Counted from the first letter of the stretch, positions 8,375 through 17,594 are shown. The stretch is DNA of 64,000 nt from Bacteroidota bacterium (GCA_018267315.1 JAFDYS010000020.1:1-64000), one strand, 5' to 3'. Numbers and translations: made by a program. Notes: generated by a model from the sequence alone, not told the origin.

Positions 8375-10345
8375 TTGATTCCCCTTTCGGTAATTATCGT
8401 TAATTACAATGTGCGCTTCTTCCTGGAGCAGGCGCTGCTATCGGTGCGGAAAGCCATCAGGAATATTGAAGCCGAAATAATTGTGGTTGACAACTGCTCG
8501 GTGGACGGAAGCGTGGAAATGCTGAAAGAAAAATTTACCGACGTGATTCTTATTGAGAACAAAGAGAATGTCGGATTTGCGAAGGCCAACAATCAGGCGA
8601 TCAGAATCGCCAAAGGGGAATTTGTGCTGCTCCTCAATCCGGATACAGTGGTGGAGGAAGACACCTTCACCAAATGTGTCGGTTTCATGAAAGAGCATCC
8701 TGAAGCCGGCGGCCTTGGCGTGAAGATGTTGGACGGAAAAGGAAATTTTCTGCCGGAGTCAAAGCGGGGATTCCCCACCCCGTTTGTGGCCTTCTGTAAA
8801 GCGTTCGGACTGTCGCGCCTGTTACCGAAATCAAAAACTTTCAACCGGTACCATCTCGGATTCCTTGCCGAAAATGAAACGAATGAGATTGAGGTGCTGG
8901 CCGGCGCTTTTATGTTTCTTCGTAAGGCCGCACTCGATAAAGCAGGATTGCTGGATGAAAGTTTTTTTATGTACGGGGAGGACATTGATCTCTCCTATCG
9001 CATCGTGAAGGCGGGCTACAGGAATTATTACTTTCCAGAAACACGCATCATCCACTACAAAGGCGAAAGCACGCGCAAGGGCTCGATGAATTATGTGCGG
9101 ATGTTCTATCAGGCCATGATCATTTTCGCGCAGAAACATTTTTCATCCGGCGGCGCCGGCTTTTATGTTTTCATGCTGAAGCTGGCCATTTACCTGAGGG
9201 CCGCACTTTCGGTGGTATCACGCCTTGCCAAACTATGGACGCTTCCGTTGTCAGATGCTGCATTCATTTACATCGGCTTGCTGCTGATCAAAGATTATTG
9301 GGAAAGTCATATCAAGATTGCAGAAGGGCTTCGTTACCCCCAGGAATATGTCCTGCTCGTATTACCGGCCTATGTGATCGTGTGGTTGTTTTCCGTTTTT
9401 CTCAGCGGCGGATATGAAAAGAATGCGCGGCCGGCACGTTTCATTCGCGGCCTTTTCTTCGGAACCATTGCCATTGCCGCCATCTATGCCTTCCTGCCTG
9501 AATCACTACGCTTTTCCCGCGCAATGATTTTACTTGGCGCCGGCTGGTCAGTGTTTGTAATGACGATTACACGAATTACCACTCACTTCATTCAGCACAA
9601 AAACCTGCGACTGGGTGAAGTGGCGGAGAAGAAAGTGGTGATTGTGGGCAGTGACGCCGAAACAGAGCGGGTGACCACATTGCTCAATCAGGCCAAAGTG
9701 AAAAATGACCTGATCGGATATGTCTCTGTTAATGGTGAAAGCCCTGCTCAGCCACACCACCTGGGCGAGTTGAACCAACTCAGGGAGATTGCCACCATTT
9801 ACCGGATTGATGAACTGATCTTCTGTGCCAAAGATGTTCCTTCGCAGCAGATCATTGAGTGGATGACGCAGATCGGGCCGCAACTCGAATACAAAATCGT
9901 TCCTGAAGATTCACTCAGCATCATTGGATCCAATTCCAAAGATCTTCCCGGTGAACTTTACACCATTGACATCAAGTTAGCCATTGACTCAACTTACAGC
10001 CGGCGCAACAAGCGATTATTTGATCTGCTCAGTGCAGTCCTGCTTCTGATTTCATTTCCGGTCGGTCTTTTCGTTGTGAAGAAACCATTCCACTTTCTTC
10101 AGAATATTTTTTCTGTGGCCGCCGGAAACAAAACCTGGGTGGGATACGGCGGCACGGAAGTCACCCAACACCGCCTTCCGGATATTAAGAACGGCGTCAT
10201 CACTCCGCTGGATGAACTTCCTGTTACAGCGCTGAATGATTCCGCCATCGCCCGCATCAATTTTCTGTATGCCAAAGACTATTCGCCGTTACGCGATGCG
10301 GAACTTGTTATCAAATGCTACCGCAAGCTGGGCACGGAAAGTTGA
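8375..10345 (+). CDS. Family 2 glycosyltransferase fused to a membrane/degenerate sugar-transferase region
   Basis: A 656-residue membrane protein. Residues 1-245 are a GT-A family 2 glycosyltransferase (LSVIIVNYNV at the start, LLLNPDTVVEED metal-site region, MYGEDIDLSYRI near 200), like rhamnosyltransferases of polysaccharide synthesis. Several hydrophobic segments follow (about 270-390). Residues from about 418 (KKVVIVGSDAE) form a nucleotide-binding-like domain, and from about 545 (RRNKRLFDLLSAVLLL) a segment recalls the membrane anchor of WcaJ/PglC-type sugar-phosphate transferases, but without a clear catalytic motif. The start is TTG at 8375; there is no in-frame ATG nearby. It probably acts in cell-surface glycan assembly. 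Confidence 0.8.
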   Translation: MIPLSVIIVNYNVRFFLEQALLSVRKAIRNIEAEIIVVDNCSVDGSVEMLKEKFTDVILIENKENVGFAKANNQAIRIAKGEFVLLLNPDTVVEEDTFTKCVGFMKEHPEAGGLGVKMLDGKGNFLPESKRGFPTPFVAFCKAFGLSRLLPKSKTFNRYHLGFLAENETNEIEVLAGAFMFLRKAALDKAGLLDESFFMYGEDIDLSYRIVKAGYRNYYFPETRIIHYKGESTRKGSMNYVRMFYQAMIIFAQKHFSSGGAGFYVFMLKLAIYLRAALSVVSRLAKLWTLPLSDAAFIYIGLLLIKDYWESHIKIAEGLRYPQEYVLLVLPAYVIVWLFSVFLSGGYEKNARPARFIRGLFFGTIAIAAIYAFLPESLRFSRAMILLGAGWSVFVMTITRITTHFIQHKNLRLGEVAEKKVVIVGSDAETERVTTLLNQAKVKNDLIGYVSVNGESPAQPHHLGELNQLREIATIYRIDELIFCAKDVPSQQIIEWMTQIGPQLEYKIVPEDSLSIIGSNSKDLPGELYTIDIKLAIDSTYSRRNKRLFDLLSAVLLLISFPVGLFVVKKPFHFLQNIFSVAAGNKTWVGYGGTEVTQHRLPDIKNGVITPLDELPVTALNDSAIARINFLYAKDYSPLRDAELVIKCYRKLGTES

Positions 10346-10472
10346 CGGCTGCATTTTTATGTCCATTGAACTCATGATTGAACAATTGCGTACACGTTCA
10401 GTGCGTCCTGTGCGTTACTCATCAACGCGGGATTACCAATTCAACTAACTTGGTAACCTGTTATCAGCTGAA

Positions 10473-11132
10473 GTGAAAGCCCTTGCCCTACCCGTCCTTC
10501 TGTGCTCCCTGCTCGCGGGGCTATCCCTATGCCTGATACCTGATGGCTGCGAGGCACAGAAACCGCTGCGTCTAAGGCATGATGAGTCCGGCATTTTTGC
10601 GTTGGGCATTCGAACCGGTATGGCCATTTCCAATAATGACGGCTGGTATTTCAGCCCCGGCTGGGGTGCTCAAACACGCATTCAGGCCAGCCGCCATTTC
10701 AACACCGAGTGGTATCTTGAATTTTTTCACGGAGCATACACGGATTATGCCGTACGCACTGACGGACATATCGGCGGATTGCTGATGTGGTATCCGCAGC
10801 ATCGCCCGCAGAATGTAGCACCGTTTCTCTGCCTCGGCCCGAATGCTGATTACATAAAACTTCGAGACCGGCTTAACAAAGAGAACTTCACCAGCCGCTG
10901 GTCACTGGGTGCGCAGGCCGGCATTGGTATGCACATTACCCTCACCCGTAGAAGTGACATCACCATCAGCACTCAATACATGACTCATTTCGGGCAGTCT
11001 ATGGCATTGGCCGTAAATGAATCCACCGTGGTTACCATACCCAAGAGTGGCAGCGGACTAGATGGGCACATTCTGCTGAATGTTTCCATGAACTATAAAA
11101 TGGCGGACTTATGGAAAAGATTAAGATTCTAA
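10473..11132 (+). CDS. Outer-membrane beta-barrel protein
   Basis: A 219-residue exported protein with a GTG start at 10473 and a signal peptide (MKALALPVLLCSLLAGL, cleavage near CEAQ). The mature part alternates short amphipathic strands rich in aromatics (GWYFSPGWGAQTRIQ, FNTEWYLEFFHG, WSLGAQAGIGMHITL), as expected for a small eight- to ten-strand outer-membrane barrel. No catalytic His-Ser pair of PagL is evident, so an enzyme function is not claimed. The end overlaps the next barrel gene by 22 bases, which indicates one operon and probably a shared role. Confidence 0.65.
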   Translation: MKALALPVLLCSLLAGLSLCLIPDGCEAQKPLRLRHDESGIFALGIRTGMAISNNDGWYFSPGWGAQTRIQASRHFNTEWYLEFFHGAYTDYAVRTDGHIGGLLMWYPQHRPQNVAPFLCLGPNADYIKLRDRLNKENFTSRWSLGAQAGIGMHITLTRRSDITISTQYMTHFGQSMALAVNESTVVTIPKSGSGLDGHILLNVSMNYKMADLWKRLRF

Positions 11133-11716
11133 TACTGCTGGCTTTGCTGCTAATGGGGTTCTCCGCCAATGCGCAGAACTTCCACAATCCGCCTTTTGTG
11201 AGAAAGGGACTTATGTATATATCCACCGGGCTCAGTGGCGGATACATGACGTTTGAACCTTACCAGAATATTTATGTGAACGGAAGCTTTGGTTATTGCA
11301 TGGAAGATCAGATTGCCGTGAGAACGGATCTTTATGTTTTCATTCCCGATGTGAATTTCAAAGGTCAGTTGAATCAAAACACCGGCATACTGGTAGGCGG
11401 TGAATTTCATTTGCCCTTCAACCGGTTTGATTTGTCGCTGCTGCTTCAACCGGGGGTTTCATTTGTTTACCTTGAAGAAGGTGTGTCAACCAAGAAGGTG
11501 CAAACCGAACCGGTGATCAGCGGGTCCATCGGCACGAGCTATTACCTCTTTAACAATTTTCATGTGTTTGCATCAGCCATGTACCTGCATGGCAGCTACT
11601 TTATGGAGCAACCTGATCCTTATCATCTCGATGAATTCCGCATTACGGCGGGCATTGGCGTAAACGTTTTTGTTAACCATACGCCTGTATTTCAGCGAAA
11701 GCGCGTGAAGTTTTAA
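11111..11716 (+). CDS. Outer-membrane beta-barrel protein
   Basis: A 201-residue protein with an obvious signal peptide (MEKIKILILLALLLMGF, cleavage after ANAQ) and a mature region of alternating hydrophobic/polar strands ending in a C-terminal phenylalanine (KRVKF), typical of outer-membrane barrels. It overlaps the previous barrel gene by 22 bases in another frame, so translation is probably coupled. I cannot assign a specific transport or structural function. A run of A and T bases follows, but no strong terminator. Confidence 0.7.
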   Translation: MEKIKILILLALLLMGFSANAQNFHNPPFVRKGLMYISTGLSGGYMTFEPYQNIYVNGSFGYCMEDQIAVRTDLYVFIPDVNFKGQLNQNTGILVGGEFHLPFNRFDLSLLLQPGVSFVYLEEGVSTKKVQTEPVISGSIGTSYYLFNNFHVFASAMYLHGSYFMEQPDPYHLDEFRITAGIGVNVFVNHTPVFQRKRVKF

Positions 11717-11810
11717 TGCCGGCAAAAAAAATTTCGTTAAGACGGAAAACATCATAGGCAGAATCCGATTAATGGATTGATCTTTGCCCTACCATTACAA
11801 AACAAAAATT

Positions 11811-12257
11811 ATGAAAGCACTCAAATCAACCGTAGCGTTGATGGCCGCATTAGTCATCACGATTGCAGCAGTCGCTCAACAGCCGGCTCCCGCTGCCAAA
11901 AAAGAAGAACCTAAAAAGGAACAGGCCGCCAAACAAATGTCACCGAAGGAACAATGGACCGCTCAGTATAACGAGTGGAAGCCGAAAGTTGACATGTACC
12001 TGAACAAGGTGAAAGAAAACGGCGACAAGTATCCTGAATTCACTACCGAAGTGAAGAAACTCGATCAAATGTCAAGCGCCTTCAATCAGAAGATTGCCCG
12101 CTATGACGCTGCCAACGATCAGGAAAAAGCCAAGTATGCCGACATGATGAAGGAAGATGCGAAGAAGGTACAGGAACAGGCCACCAAGGTGAAGGCCATG
12201 TATGACAAGAACTGGCCGGCAGCTGAAAAGAAGGAAGCTCCCAAGCAACAGAAATAA
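11811..12257 (+). CDS. Small secreted lysine/glutamine-rich protein
   Basis: A 148-residue exported protein of unknown function. A signal peptide (MKALKSTVALMAALV to AAVAQQ) is followed by an Ala/Pro/Lys-rich linker and a long charged helical region (about 45-140). The open frame extends nine codons further upstream, but the ATG at 11811 gives the proper signal peptide. The gene stands alone with a strong terminator directly downstream. A TCTTTGCC string lies about 25 bases before the start and may be part of its promoter. A periplasmic role is plausible, but no family is recognised. Confidence 0.75.
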   Translation: MKALKSTVALMAALVITIAAVAQQPAPAAKKEEPKKEQAAKQMSPKEQWTAQYNEWKPKVDMYLNKVKENGDKYPEFTTEVKKLDQMSSAFNQKIARYDAANDQEKAKYADMMKEDAKKVQEQATKVKAMYDKNWPAAEKKEAPKQQK

Positions 12258-12276
12258 CGATTCATCAAAATCAACA

Positions 12277-12310
12277 GGAAGCGCTTCATAATGGAGCGCT
12301 TTCTTTTTTT
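12277..12310 (+). terminator. Rho-independent terminator
   Basis: A 7-bp perfect stem (AAGCGCT, 12279-12285, with AGCGCTT, 12295-12301), extendable by two pairs including one G-T, closes a 9-base loop and is followed by seven T residues. It lies 20 bases after the small secreted protein gene. Confidence 0.85.
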
Positions 12311-12343
12311 CAAGAAATTTGCATCACACAAAAACACATAATC

Positions 12344-12646
12344 ATGCAGGAACTCATTTCAAAAGTATCGGCCGCGGCCGGCATCACGGAAGAACAGGCA
12401 AAAAAGTCTATTGACACGGTTTCCGGATACATCAAAGACCGGCTCCCGGAATCATTCAGAAGCCAGATTGACAATTTGCTGGGCGGAGGTAACCTCTCTG
12501 AAGGAGTGAAATCAAAACTTAATGAAGTGGCTACGGAGATGCGCGGAAAGGCAGAAGATGTATTTAAGGAAGTGCGGGAAACGGCGGATGAAATGGCCGG
12601 TAAGATCCGTGAAATGTTTACGGAAAAGAAAGATGAAAATAAATAA
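12344..12646 (+). CDS. Small conserved-type helical protein of unknown function
   Basis: A 100-residue acidic protein without a signal peptide. The first part (ISKVSAAAGITEEQAKKSIDTVSGYI) looks like a short helical domain of the kind seen in DUF2267- or DUF2780-like proteins, followed by a glycine turn (LLGGGNLSEG) and a long charged helix with heptad-like spacing, perhaps a coiled coil. I cannot name a function. The gene is separated from its upstream neighbour by a terminator and converges with the ABC exporter gene, sharing a stop-codon hairpin. Confidence 0.7.
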   Translation: MQELISKVSAAAGITEEQAKKSIDTVSGYIKDRLPESFRSQIDNLLGGGNLSEGVKSKLNEVATEMRGKAEDVFKEVRETADEMAGKIREMFTEKKDENK

Positions 12647-12660
12647 CGCGGACGCGTTAT
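12643..12660. terminator. Shared hairpin over two convergent stop codons
   Basis: An 8-bp perfect stem ATAACGCG / CGCGTTAT with a 2-base gap includes the TAA stop codons of both the small helical protein and the ABC exporter. It lacks T-tracts, so if it terminates transcription it does so weakly. Confidence 0.45.
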
Positions 12661-14483
12661 AGCATTTGCAAATCCACGAGGTGTTTGTACAGCCCGTCCA
12701 AACGGATGAGTTGTTCATGCGATCCGCGTTCAGCAATGCGGCCTTGCTGCATGACCAGAATTTCATCGGCATTCTGAATGGTTGACAACCGGTGCGCAAT
12801 TACGATGCTCGTGCGGTTTTTCATGAGATTGAAAAGCGCTTCCTGCACCAGCCGTTCGGATTCCGTATCGAGTGAGGAAGTGGCTTCATCTAAAATGAGA
12901 ATGGGAGGATTCTTCAACACGGCGCGTGCAATGGTCATTCGTTGCTTTTCCCCGCCGCTTAGCTTACCGCCGCGATCCCCGATGTTGGTATCGTAACCCT
13001 GCTCCATGCGCATGATAAAGTCATGTGCATTGGCCACTTTGGCCGCCTCGATCACCTGTTCCCTGGTCGCCGACGGATTTGCCAGCGCAATGTTGTTATG
13101 CACTGAGTCATTAAACAACACGGGATCCTGCGTTACAATGCCCATCAGCTGCCGCAGGTCGTGCAGCCGTAATTTCCGGATGTTGATTCCGTCTATCAAA
13201 ATTTCGCCGCCCGTGGGGTCGTAAAATCTCGGCAGCAGATCAGAGAACGTTGTTTTTCCTGAACCCGAAGGACCAACCAGCGCAATTACTTTTCCGCGTT
13301 CGATCACGGTATTTACTTCCTGCAACGCATAACGCTCTTCTTCATAGCCGAAGGAGACATTGCGATACTCGATTCGTTGTGTGAAATCGGAGATTGACTG
13401 TGCTGCGGGATCATCGCGGATCTGATCGGGTGTGTCAACTATTTTAAGAATACGGTCACCGGCAGCCAGTCCGCGCTGCACATTGGAAACAGCGGATGAT
13501 ATGCCTTTAGCCGGCGGCAGTATTTGCGAATACAATGCGATGTAAGCAAGAAACTCACTGGCTGTAAGCCCCGTATCGCCCTTCAGCACCATGCTGCCTC
13601 CGTAAATCATCACCACAGCCACTACGGCCACAGCCAGCGTTTCTGACAAGGGTGACGCCAGTTCGCGCAGGTTGTTGATTGATTTAGTGAGATAGCGCGA
13701 ATGATCATTCTCTGCATCGAATTTTTTCTCTAAAAGTTTTTCGGCATTGAATCCCCGGATGATCTTGGAGCCGCTCACCGTTTCTTCGGCAATGGCCAGC
13801 AACCGGCCGAGCAAACTCTGATTTGAAACCGATTGCTTCTTCAGTCTTCGGGATAAGGTACCGATGATGATGCCGCCAACAGGCAACAACACCAGTGTGA
13901 ACAATGTGAGCTTGGCGGAGAGCATGAACAACAGAATGAAATACGCCACCAGCGTAGCCGGCTCGCGAAAAACCACCTGAACGGAAGTAGCGACGGAATA
14001 TTCCACTTCCTGTACATCATTGGTGAACACACTCAGCAGGTCGCCTTTTTTCTGATGCTGAAAATATCCGGGATGGATGCGAAGGAACTTGTCGTAAATG
14101 GCCTTGCGCAGGTTCTGCATCATGCGCGAACGCATGCGCGACAAGATGCGCTGCGACCAGTACCGGAACACATTCGCCAGGAAAACGGACGACAAAATGA
14201 TGCTGACTACAAATACGAGGGCGCCTTCCTTTCCGTTTTTTGCAAGCACCTGCCCGAAGTTATAGTTGAACAGGTCAATGAAGTAATTAATGGAAAAGTG
14301 AAATTCGGGGTGAGAGGATACTACCGTAGTGGGAACCGTCCCGAACAAAACATTGAGCAGCGGTACGAGCAATCCGAAATTGAGCGCTCCGAAAATCACA
14401 CTGAATAATGCCGTCACAAAATATTCCGGCACATAGGCCGAATAGGGTTTTGAAAAAGCGATAAGCCGGAAGTAGGTCTTCAT
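12657..14483 (-). CDS. MsbA-like ABC exporter (fused permease-ATPase)
   Basis: A 608-residue half-transporter. Residues about 1-335 form a six-helix membrane domain; residues about 360-608 are the nucleotide-binding domain with Walker A GPSGSGKTT, a Q loop (IVTQDPVLF), the signature LSGGEKQR, Walker B ILILDEATSS and an H-loop IVIAHRLST. The family exports lipids, lipid A precursors or drugs as a homodimer in the inner membrane. The order and length fit MsbA-type exporters, but substrate specificity cannot be read from the sequence. It is a single gene with a TAnnTTTG-like box (GATATTTG) seven bases before the ATG. Confidence 0.93.
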   Translation of the reverse strand: MKTYFRLIAFSKPYSAYVPEYFVTALFSVIFGALNFGLLVPLLNVLFGTVPTTVVSSHPEFHFSINYFIDLFNYNFGQVLAKNGKEGALVFVVSIILSSVFLANVFRYWSQRILSRMRSRMMQNLRKAIYDKFLRIHPGYFQHQKKGDLLSVFTNDVQEVEYSVATSVQVVFREPATLVAYFILLFMLSAKLTLFTLVLLPVGGIIIGTLSRRLKKQSVSNQSLLGRLLAIAEETVSGSKIIRGFNAEKLLEKKFDAENDHSRYLTKSINNLRELASPLSETLAVAVVAVVMIYGGSMVLKGDTGLTASEFLAYIALYSQILPPAKGISSAVSNVQRGLAAGDRILKIVDTPDQIRDDPAAQSISDFTQRIEYRNVSFGYEEERYALQEVNTVIERGKVIALVGPSGSGKTTFSDLLPRFYDPTGGEILIDGINIRKLRLHDLRQLMGIVTQDPVLFNDSVHNNIALANPSATREQVIEAAKVANAHDFIMRMEQGYDTNIGDRGGKLSGGEKQRMTIARAVLKNPPILILDEATSSLDTESERLVQEALFNLMKNRTSIVIAHRLSTIQNADEILVMQQGRIAERGSHEQLIRLDGLYKHLVDLQML

Positions 14484-14490
14484 TCTGCTT

Positions 14491-14498
14491 CAAATATC
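14491..14498 (-). promoter_or_regulatory. Putative -7 box of the ABC exporter gene
   Basis: Reads GATATTTG on the minus strand, one base from TAnnTTTG and seven bases before the ATG. It is followed by AAGC, exactly as upstream of the histidine kinase gene. Confidence 0.4.
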
Positions 14499-14604
14499 AC
14501 CTTGAAATATTCAAATCACAAATACACCGGTGCCGTTGAATCGGCCAGCTCACACTGAGACGCACCATGCATAAAATAATTTCAGGGCATCTGACATTTA
14601 CCTC

Positions 14605-14625
14605 TATTTTCGTTCGATAACGAAC
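14605..14625 (+). promoter_or_regulatory. Putative rbfA promoter box with overlapping palindrome
   Basis: TATTTTCG (14605-14612) resembles TAnnTTTG. Immediately overlapping it, GTTCG-ATAA-CGAAC (14612-14625) is a perfect inverted repeat at the expected transcription start, a possible operator or 5' hairpin. The rbfA ATG is about 40 bases downstream. Confidence 0.35.
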
Positions 14626-14664
14626 AGGACCCGGGCCTATTCACTCACCCTTTAATGATTTCAG

Positions 14665-15018
14665 ATGCAAACGACCAAACAGAAGAAAGTGGCCAGTGTG
14701 ATCAGGGAAACACTCAGTGAAATATTTCAGCGGCAAAACCTTTCCATGGTAAATGGCGGAATGGTCACCATATCAGAAGTGGCAGTGTCGCCCGACCTGC
14801 TCATTGCTAAAGTGTATCTCAGTCTCTTCCAGGTGAAGCAACCGAAAGAATTCATGAAAGAACTGGAGAAGCACTCGCCTGAACTGCGCCATCAGCTCGG
14901 CAATAAAATCCGGAATCAGGTGCGCCGCATTCCGGAGTTGCATTTCTACCTTGATGAAACCATGGACCAGGTGTTCCGGCTGGAAGAAATCTTCAAGCAG
15001 ATTAAGAAGAGTGACTGA
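14665..15018 (+). CDS. rbfA: Ribosome-binding factor A
   Basis: A 117-residue KH-type RNA-binding protein that binds the 30S subunit during late 16S rRNA maturation. Family-typical features are the helix with IRETLSEIFQRQ near the start, the VTISEVAVSPDLLIAKVYLS strand block (about 29-49) and the C-terminal RIPELHFYLDETMDQVFRLEEIF region, where the DE-x-hydrophobic pattern is conserved. The length is normal. The next gene, a LolC/E-type permease, begins four bases after the stop, so the two are cotranscribed, a common Bacteroidota arrangement. Confidence 0.95.
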   Translation: MQTTKQKKVASVIRETLSEIFQRQNLSMVNGGMVTISEVAVSPDLLIAKVYLSLFQVKQPKEFMKELEKHSPELRHQLGNKIRNQVRRIPELHFYLDETMDQVFRLEEIFKQIKKSD

Positions 15019-15021
15019 TTG

Positions 15022-16248
15022 ATGCAGCTGCCGATTACGTTTGCCCGCCGCTATCTGGTTTCGAAAAAATCTTCGAATGCCATCAACATTATTTCATGGA
15101 TTTCCGCTGCGGGAATTTTTGTGGGGTCGCTCGGCCTGATCCTGGTGCTTTCTGTTTTCAACGGATTTGAAGGACTCGTTATTTCGCTTTACAACACCTT
15201 CAACCCCGACTTCGTGATTGAAGTGAAAGAGGGAAAATCATTTGCGCCCGACTCGTCCCTGATTCGCAAGCTGGGAGCCATAGAAGGGGTGCGCGCCGTT
15301 TCCCGGGTGATTGAAGAAAATGCCTTGCTCACTTACGGCGATCAGCAGTACATCGCCACAGTGAAAGGCGTGGAAAACAATTATGGCACGATCAGCGGCA
15401 TTGACTCATCCATGTATGAAGGCACTTTCGTGTTACAGCACGGCAATGAAGAATTCGCCGTGCTTGGAGTAGGTGTGGAGCAATCACTCGGCATTAACTA
15501 CGAAGATCCGTTTGGCTTTGTCACCATCTACATTCCCAGGAAAGGCACATCAGCGGTTGTCAATCCGGAGGATGCATTCAACCGCGAAATCATTAAACCG
15601 GCAGGCAGTTTTGCCATTCAATCAGAGTTTGACAGCAAATACGTTCTCGTGCCCATTGATTTTGCACGCCGGTTGACCGGCTATTCAAAAGAAGTTTCTT
15701 CCGTGGAATTAGCCCTGTTGCCGGGAGCCGCCGGTGCACAGGTGCAGGAAATGATACAGTCGGTGATGGGTCCCGGCTATACAGTGAAGAACCGGCTACA
15801 GCAAAATGAAACATTGTACAAGATCATGCGAACGGAAAAGTGGGCCGTTTATGCCATTCTCACTTTCATCCTCATCGTGGCGGCCTTTAATATCATCGGC
15901 TCACTCACCATGCTGGTGATCGAAAAGAAAAAGGATATCTCCATTCTTAAAACCATGGGCGCCGGCGAACCACTCATCCGACGCATATTCCTCAGTGAAG
16001 GAATGCTGCTCTCTTTCATCGGCTGCGGGCTTGGTTTTCTTGTTGCAGTCATTCTCATTCTCATTCAACAGCACTTTGAAATTCTTAAGATCGGTGGCGG
16101 CTCCTTTGTGATTGATGCCTACCCGGTGATTATGAAACCCGGTGATTTCGCACTCGTATTCGCCACCGTGATGCTTATCGGAATGGCCGCAGCGTGGTTC
16201 CCTTCAGCCCGCGCTGCAAAATCGGCGATTGAAATAGCCCGCGAGTAA
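15022..16248 (+). CDS. LolC/LolE-type ABC transporter permease
   Basis: A 408-residue inner-membrane permease of the MacB/FtsX superfamily. It has an N-terminal segment (FARRYLVSKKSSNAINIISWIS) with a first membrane helix, a large periplasmic domain (about 50-260), and three C-terminal membrane helices (about 272-298, 322-350, 370-395). The IISWIS-AGIFVGSLGLILVLSVFNGF pattern is typical of LolC/E, which with the LolD ATPase release lipoproteins from the inner membrane. No LolD gene is adjacent. The ATG at 15022 is preferred to the TTG at 15019. Confidence 0.88.
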   Translation: MQLPITFARRYLVSKKSSNAINIISWISAAGIFVGSLGLILVLSVFNGFEGLVISLYNTFNPDFVIEVKEGKSFAPDSSLIRKLGAIEGVRAVSRVIEENALLTYGDQQYIATVKGVENNYGTISGIDSSMYEGTFVLQHGNEEFAVLGVGVEQSLGINYEDPFGFVTIYIPRKGTSAVVNPEDAFNREIIKPAGSFAIQSEFDSKYVLVPIDFARRLTGYSKEVSSVELALLPGAAGAQVQEMIQSVMGPGYTVKNRLQQNETLYKIMRTEKWAVYAILTFILIVAAFNIIGSLTMLVIEKKKDISILKTMGAGEPLIRRIFLSEGMLLSFIGCGLGFLVAVILILIQQHFEILKIGGGSFVIDAYPVIMKPGDFALVFATVMLIGMAAAWFPSARAAKSAIEIARE

Positions 16249-16301
16249 CCGCACAATCCATGCTTTCACGATTCCCATGTTGTCTCATTTTCTCAAAAGT
16301 T

Positions 16302-16309
16302 TACATTTG
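16302..16309 (+). promoter_or_regulatory. Consensus TAnnTTTG -7 box of hpt
   Basis: TACATTTG matches the Bacteroidota -7 consensus fully. A TTG at 16280-16282, 19 bases upstream, would be the -33 element. The ATG follows after only five bases, which predicts a leaderless or nearly leaderless hpt transcript. Confidence 0.6.
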
Positions 16310-16314
16310 CGCCT

Positions 16315-16848
16315 ATGGATGTTTTAAGAGTTAATGATTTGGATTTCCGCCAGTTTCTGTCTGATCAGGATATTCAGAACCGCATTAAACAGATTGCAGC
16401 ACAGATTAACCAGGATCTGAAAAATGAAAGCCCGTTGTTTCTTGGAATTCTGAACGGCTCATTCATGTTTGCCGCCGACCTGATGAAAGAAGTTTCGATC
16501 AAGAGTGAGATCACTTTTGTGAAATTGTCCAGCTACAGCGGACTGCAATCTACCGGCGATGTGCGCACCCGTATCGGGCTGGAGACACCGGTGAAAGGAC
16601 GGGTGGTGGTGATTGTGGAAGACATAATTGATTCCGGCAAAACGGTTTTTGAATTGCTGGAAATACTGAAAAAGGAAAAACCCGAGCGCATCATTGTTGC
16701 CACCCTCCTGCTCAAGCCCGATGCCCTTCAATACGATCTCGAAATTGATTATATCGGTTTCAAAGTGCCCAATAATTTCCTGGTGGGCTACGGTCTTGAT
16801 TATGACGGACTGGGCCGAAACCTCAGAGATATCTACATGAAAATCTAA
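16315..16848 (+). CDS. hpt: Hypoxanthine phosphoribosyltransferase
   Basis: A 177-residue cytosolic type I phosphoribosyltransferase of purine salvage, joining hypoxanthine (and usually guanine) to PRPP. The diagnostic PRPP-binding motif VVVIVEDIIDSGKT spans about 97-110; FLGILNGSFMFAADL (42-56) is the first phosphate loop, and the C-terminal PNNFLVGYGLDYDGLGRNL block binds the purine and metal. The length is normal. It is followed by adk and obgE on the same strand, a frequent Bacteroidota cluster. A close-spaced TAnnTTTG box precedes it. Confidence 0.95.
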   Translation: MDVLRVNDLDFRQFLSDQDIQNRIKQIAAQINQDLKNESPLFLGILNGSFMFAADLMKEVSIKSEITFVKLSSYSGLQSTGDVRTRIGLETPVKGRVVVIVEDIIDSGKTVFELLEILKKEKPERIIVATLLLKPDALQYDLEIDYIGFKVPNNFLVGYGLDYDGLGRNLRDIYMKI

Positions 16849-16926
16849 CGGCGTTCTCTCTGAAATAAAGACGGTCAACCTATACTTAACCGAAATGCGC
16901 CATCCGAAATTCGCAATACCCATCCC

Positions 16927-17508
16927 ATGTTAAACATCGTATTATTCGGCCCGCCCGGCAGCGGCAAAGGCACGCAAGCCGTGATGCTGAAAGAGAAGTA
17001 CTCCCTGTTTCATATTTCCACCGGAGATATTTTCCGCAGGGAAATCAAAGGAAAAACCGAGCTCGGCCTCGAAGTAACCGGATACCTTGACAAAGGCCTT
17101 CTCGTGCCGGATGAAGTGACGTTCAAAGTGCTGGCAACGGAAATCCGCAACAACATGGATAAGATCGGGAATGGCATTCTGTTCGACGGGTACCCGCGCA
17201 CCACGCCGCAGGCAGAAATCATGGACAAGTTCTTTGATGAGCGGGGCACACCGGTGAGTATGGTGCTTTCACTGCTGGTTCATGATGAAGAAGTGGTGAA
17301 ACGCATTTTGCAGCGCGGAAAAACTTCCGGCCGCAGCGATGATAATGATGAGAGCATCGTTCGCGAACGGTTACGGGTTTACAAGGAGCAAACGTTGCCG
17401 CTGGCTGACTATTACCGCGGGCAGGGGAAATACGTTGAGCTGAACGGCGAAGGTTCCATTGAAGAAATTTTCGGACGGCTCTGTGCTGAGATTGATAAAG
17501 TGAAATAG
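16927..17508 (+). CDS. adk: Adenylate kinase
   Basis: A 193-residue kinase converting ATP and AMP to two ADP. Walker A is [11 protein letters not shown] (8-18), the AMP-binding region has [11 protein letters not shown], and [11 protein letters not shown] is the NMP-binding/Walker B-like segment. The lid is short ([15 protein letters not shown]), so this is a short-type enzyme without a zinc lid. It lies 78 bases after hpt and 98 before obgE. It is essential for nucleotide balance in the cytoplasm. Confidence 0.96.
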   Translation: MLNIVLFGPPGSGKGTQAVMLKEKYSLFHISTGDIFRREIKGKTELGLEVTGYLDKGLLVPDEVTFKVLATEIRNNMDKIGNGILFDGYPRTTPQAEIMDKFFDERGTPVSMVLSLLVHDEEVVKRILQRGKTSGRSDDNDESIVRERLRVYKEQTLPLADYYRGQGKYVELNGEGSIEEIFGRLCAEIDKVK

Positions 17509-17594
17509 CTGATACCGGGCCTCAGTCGTCATCACCGTGCAAAGAAGCAATCGCGGCTTCTCATATCGTTTCACGTTTTTCTGTTTTCTCTTCC

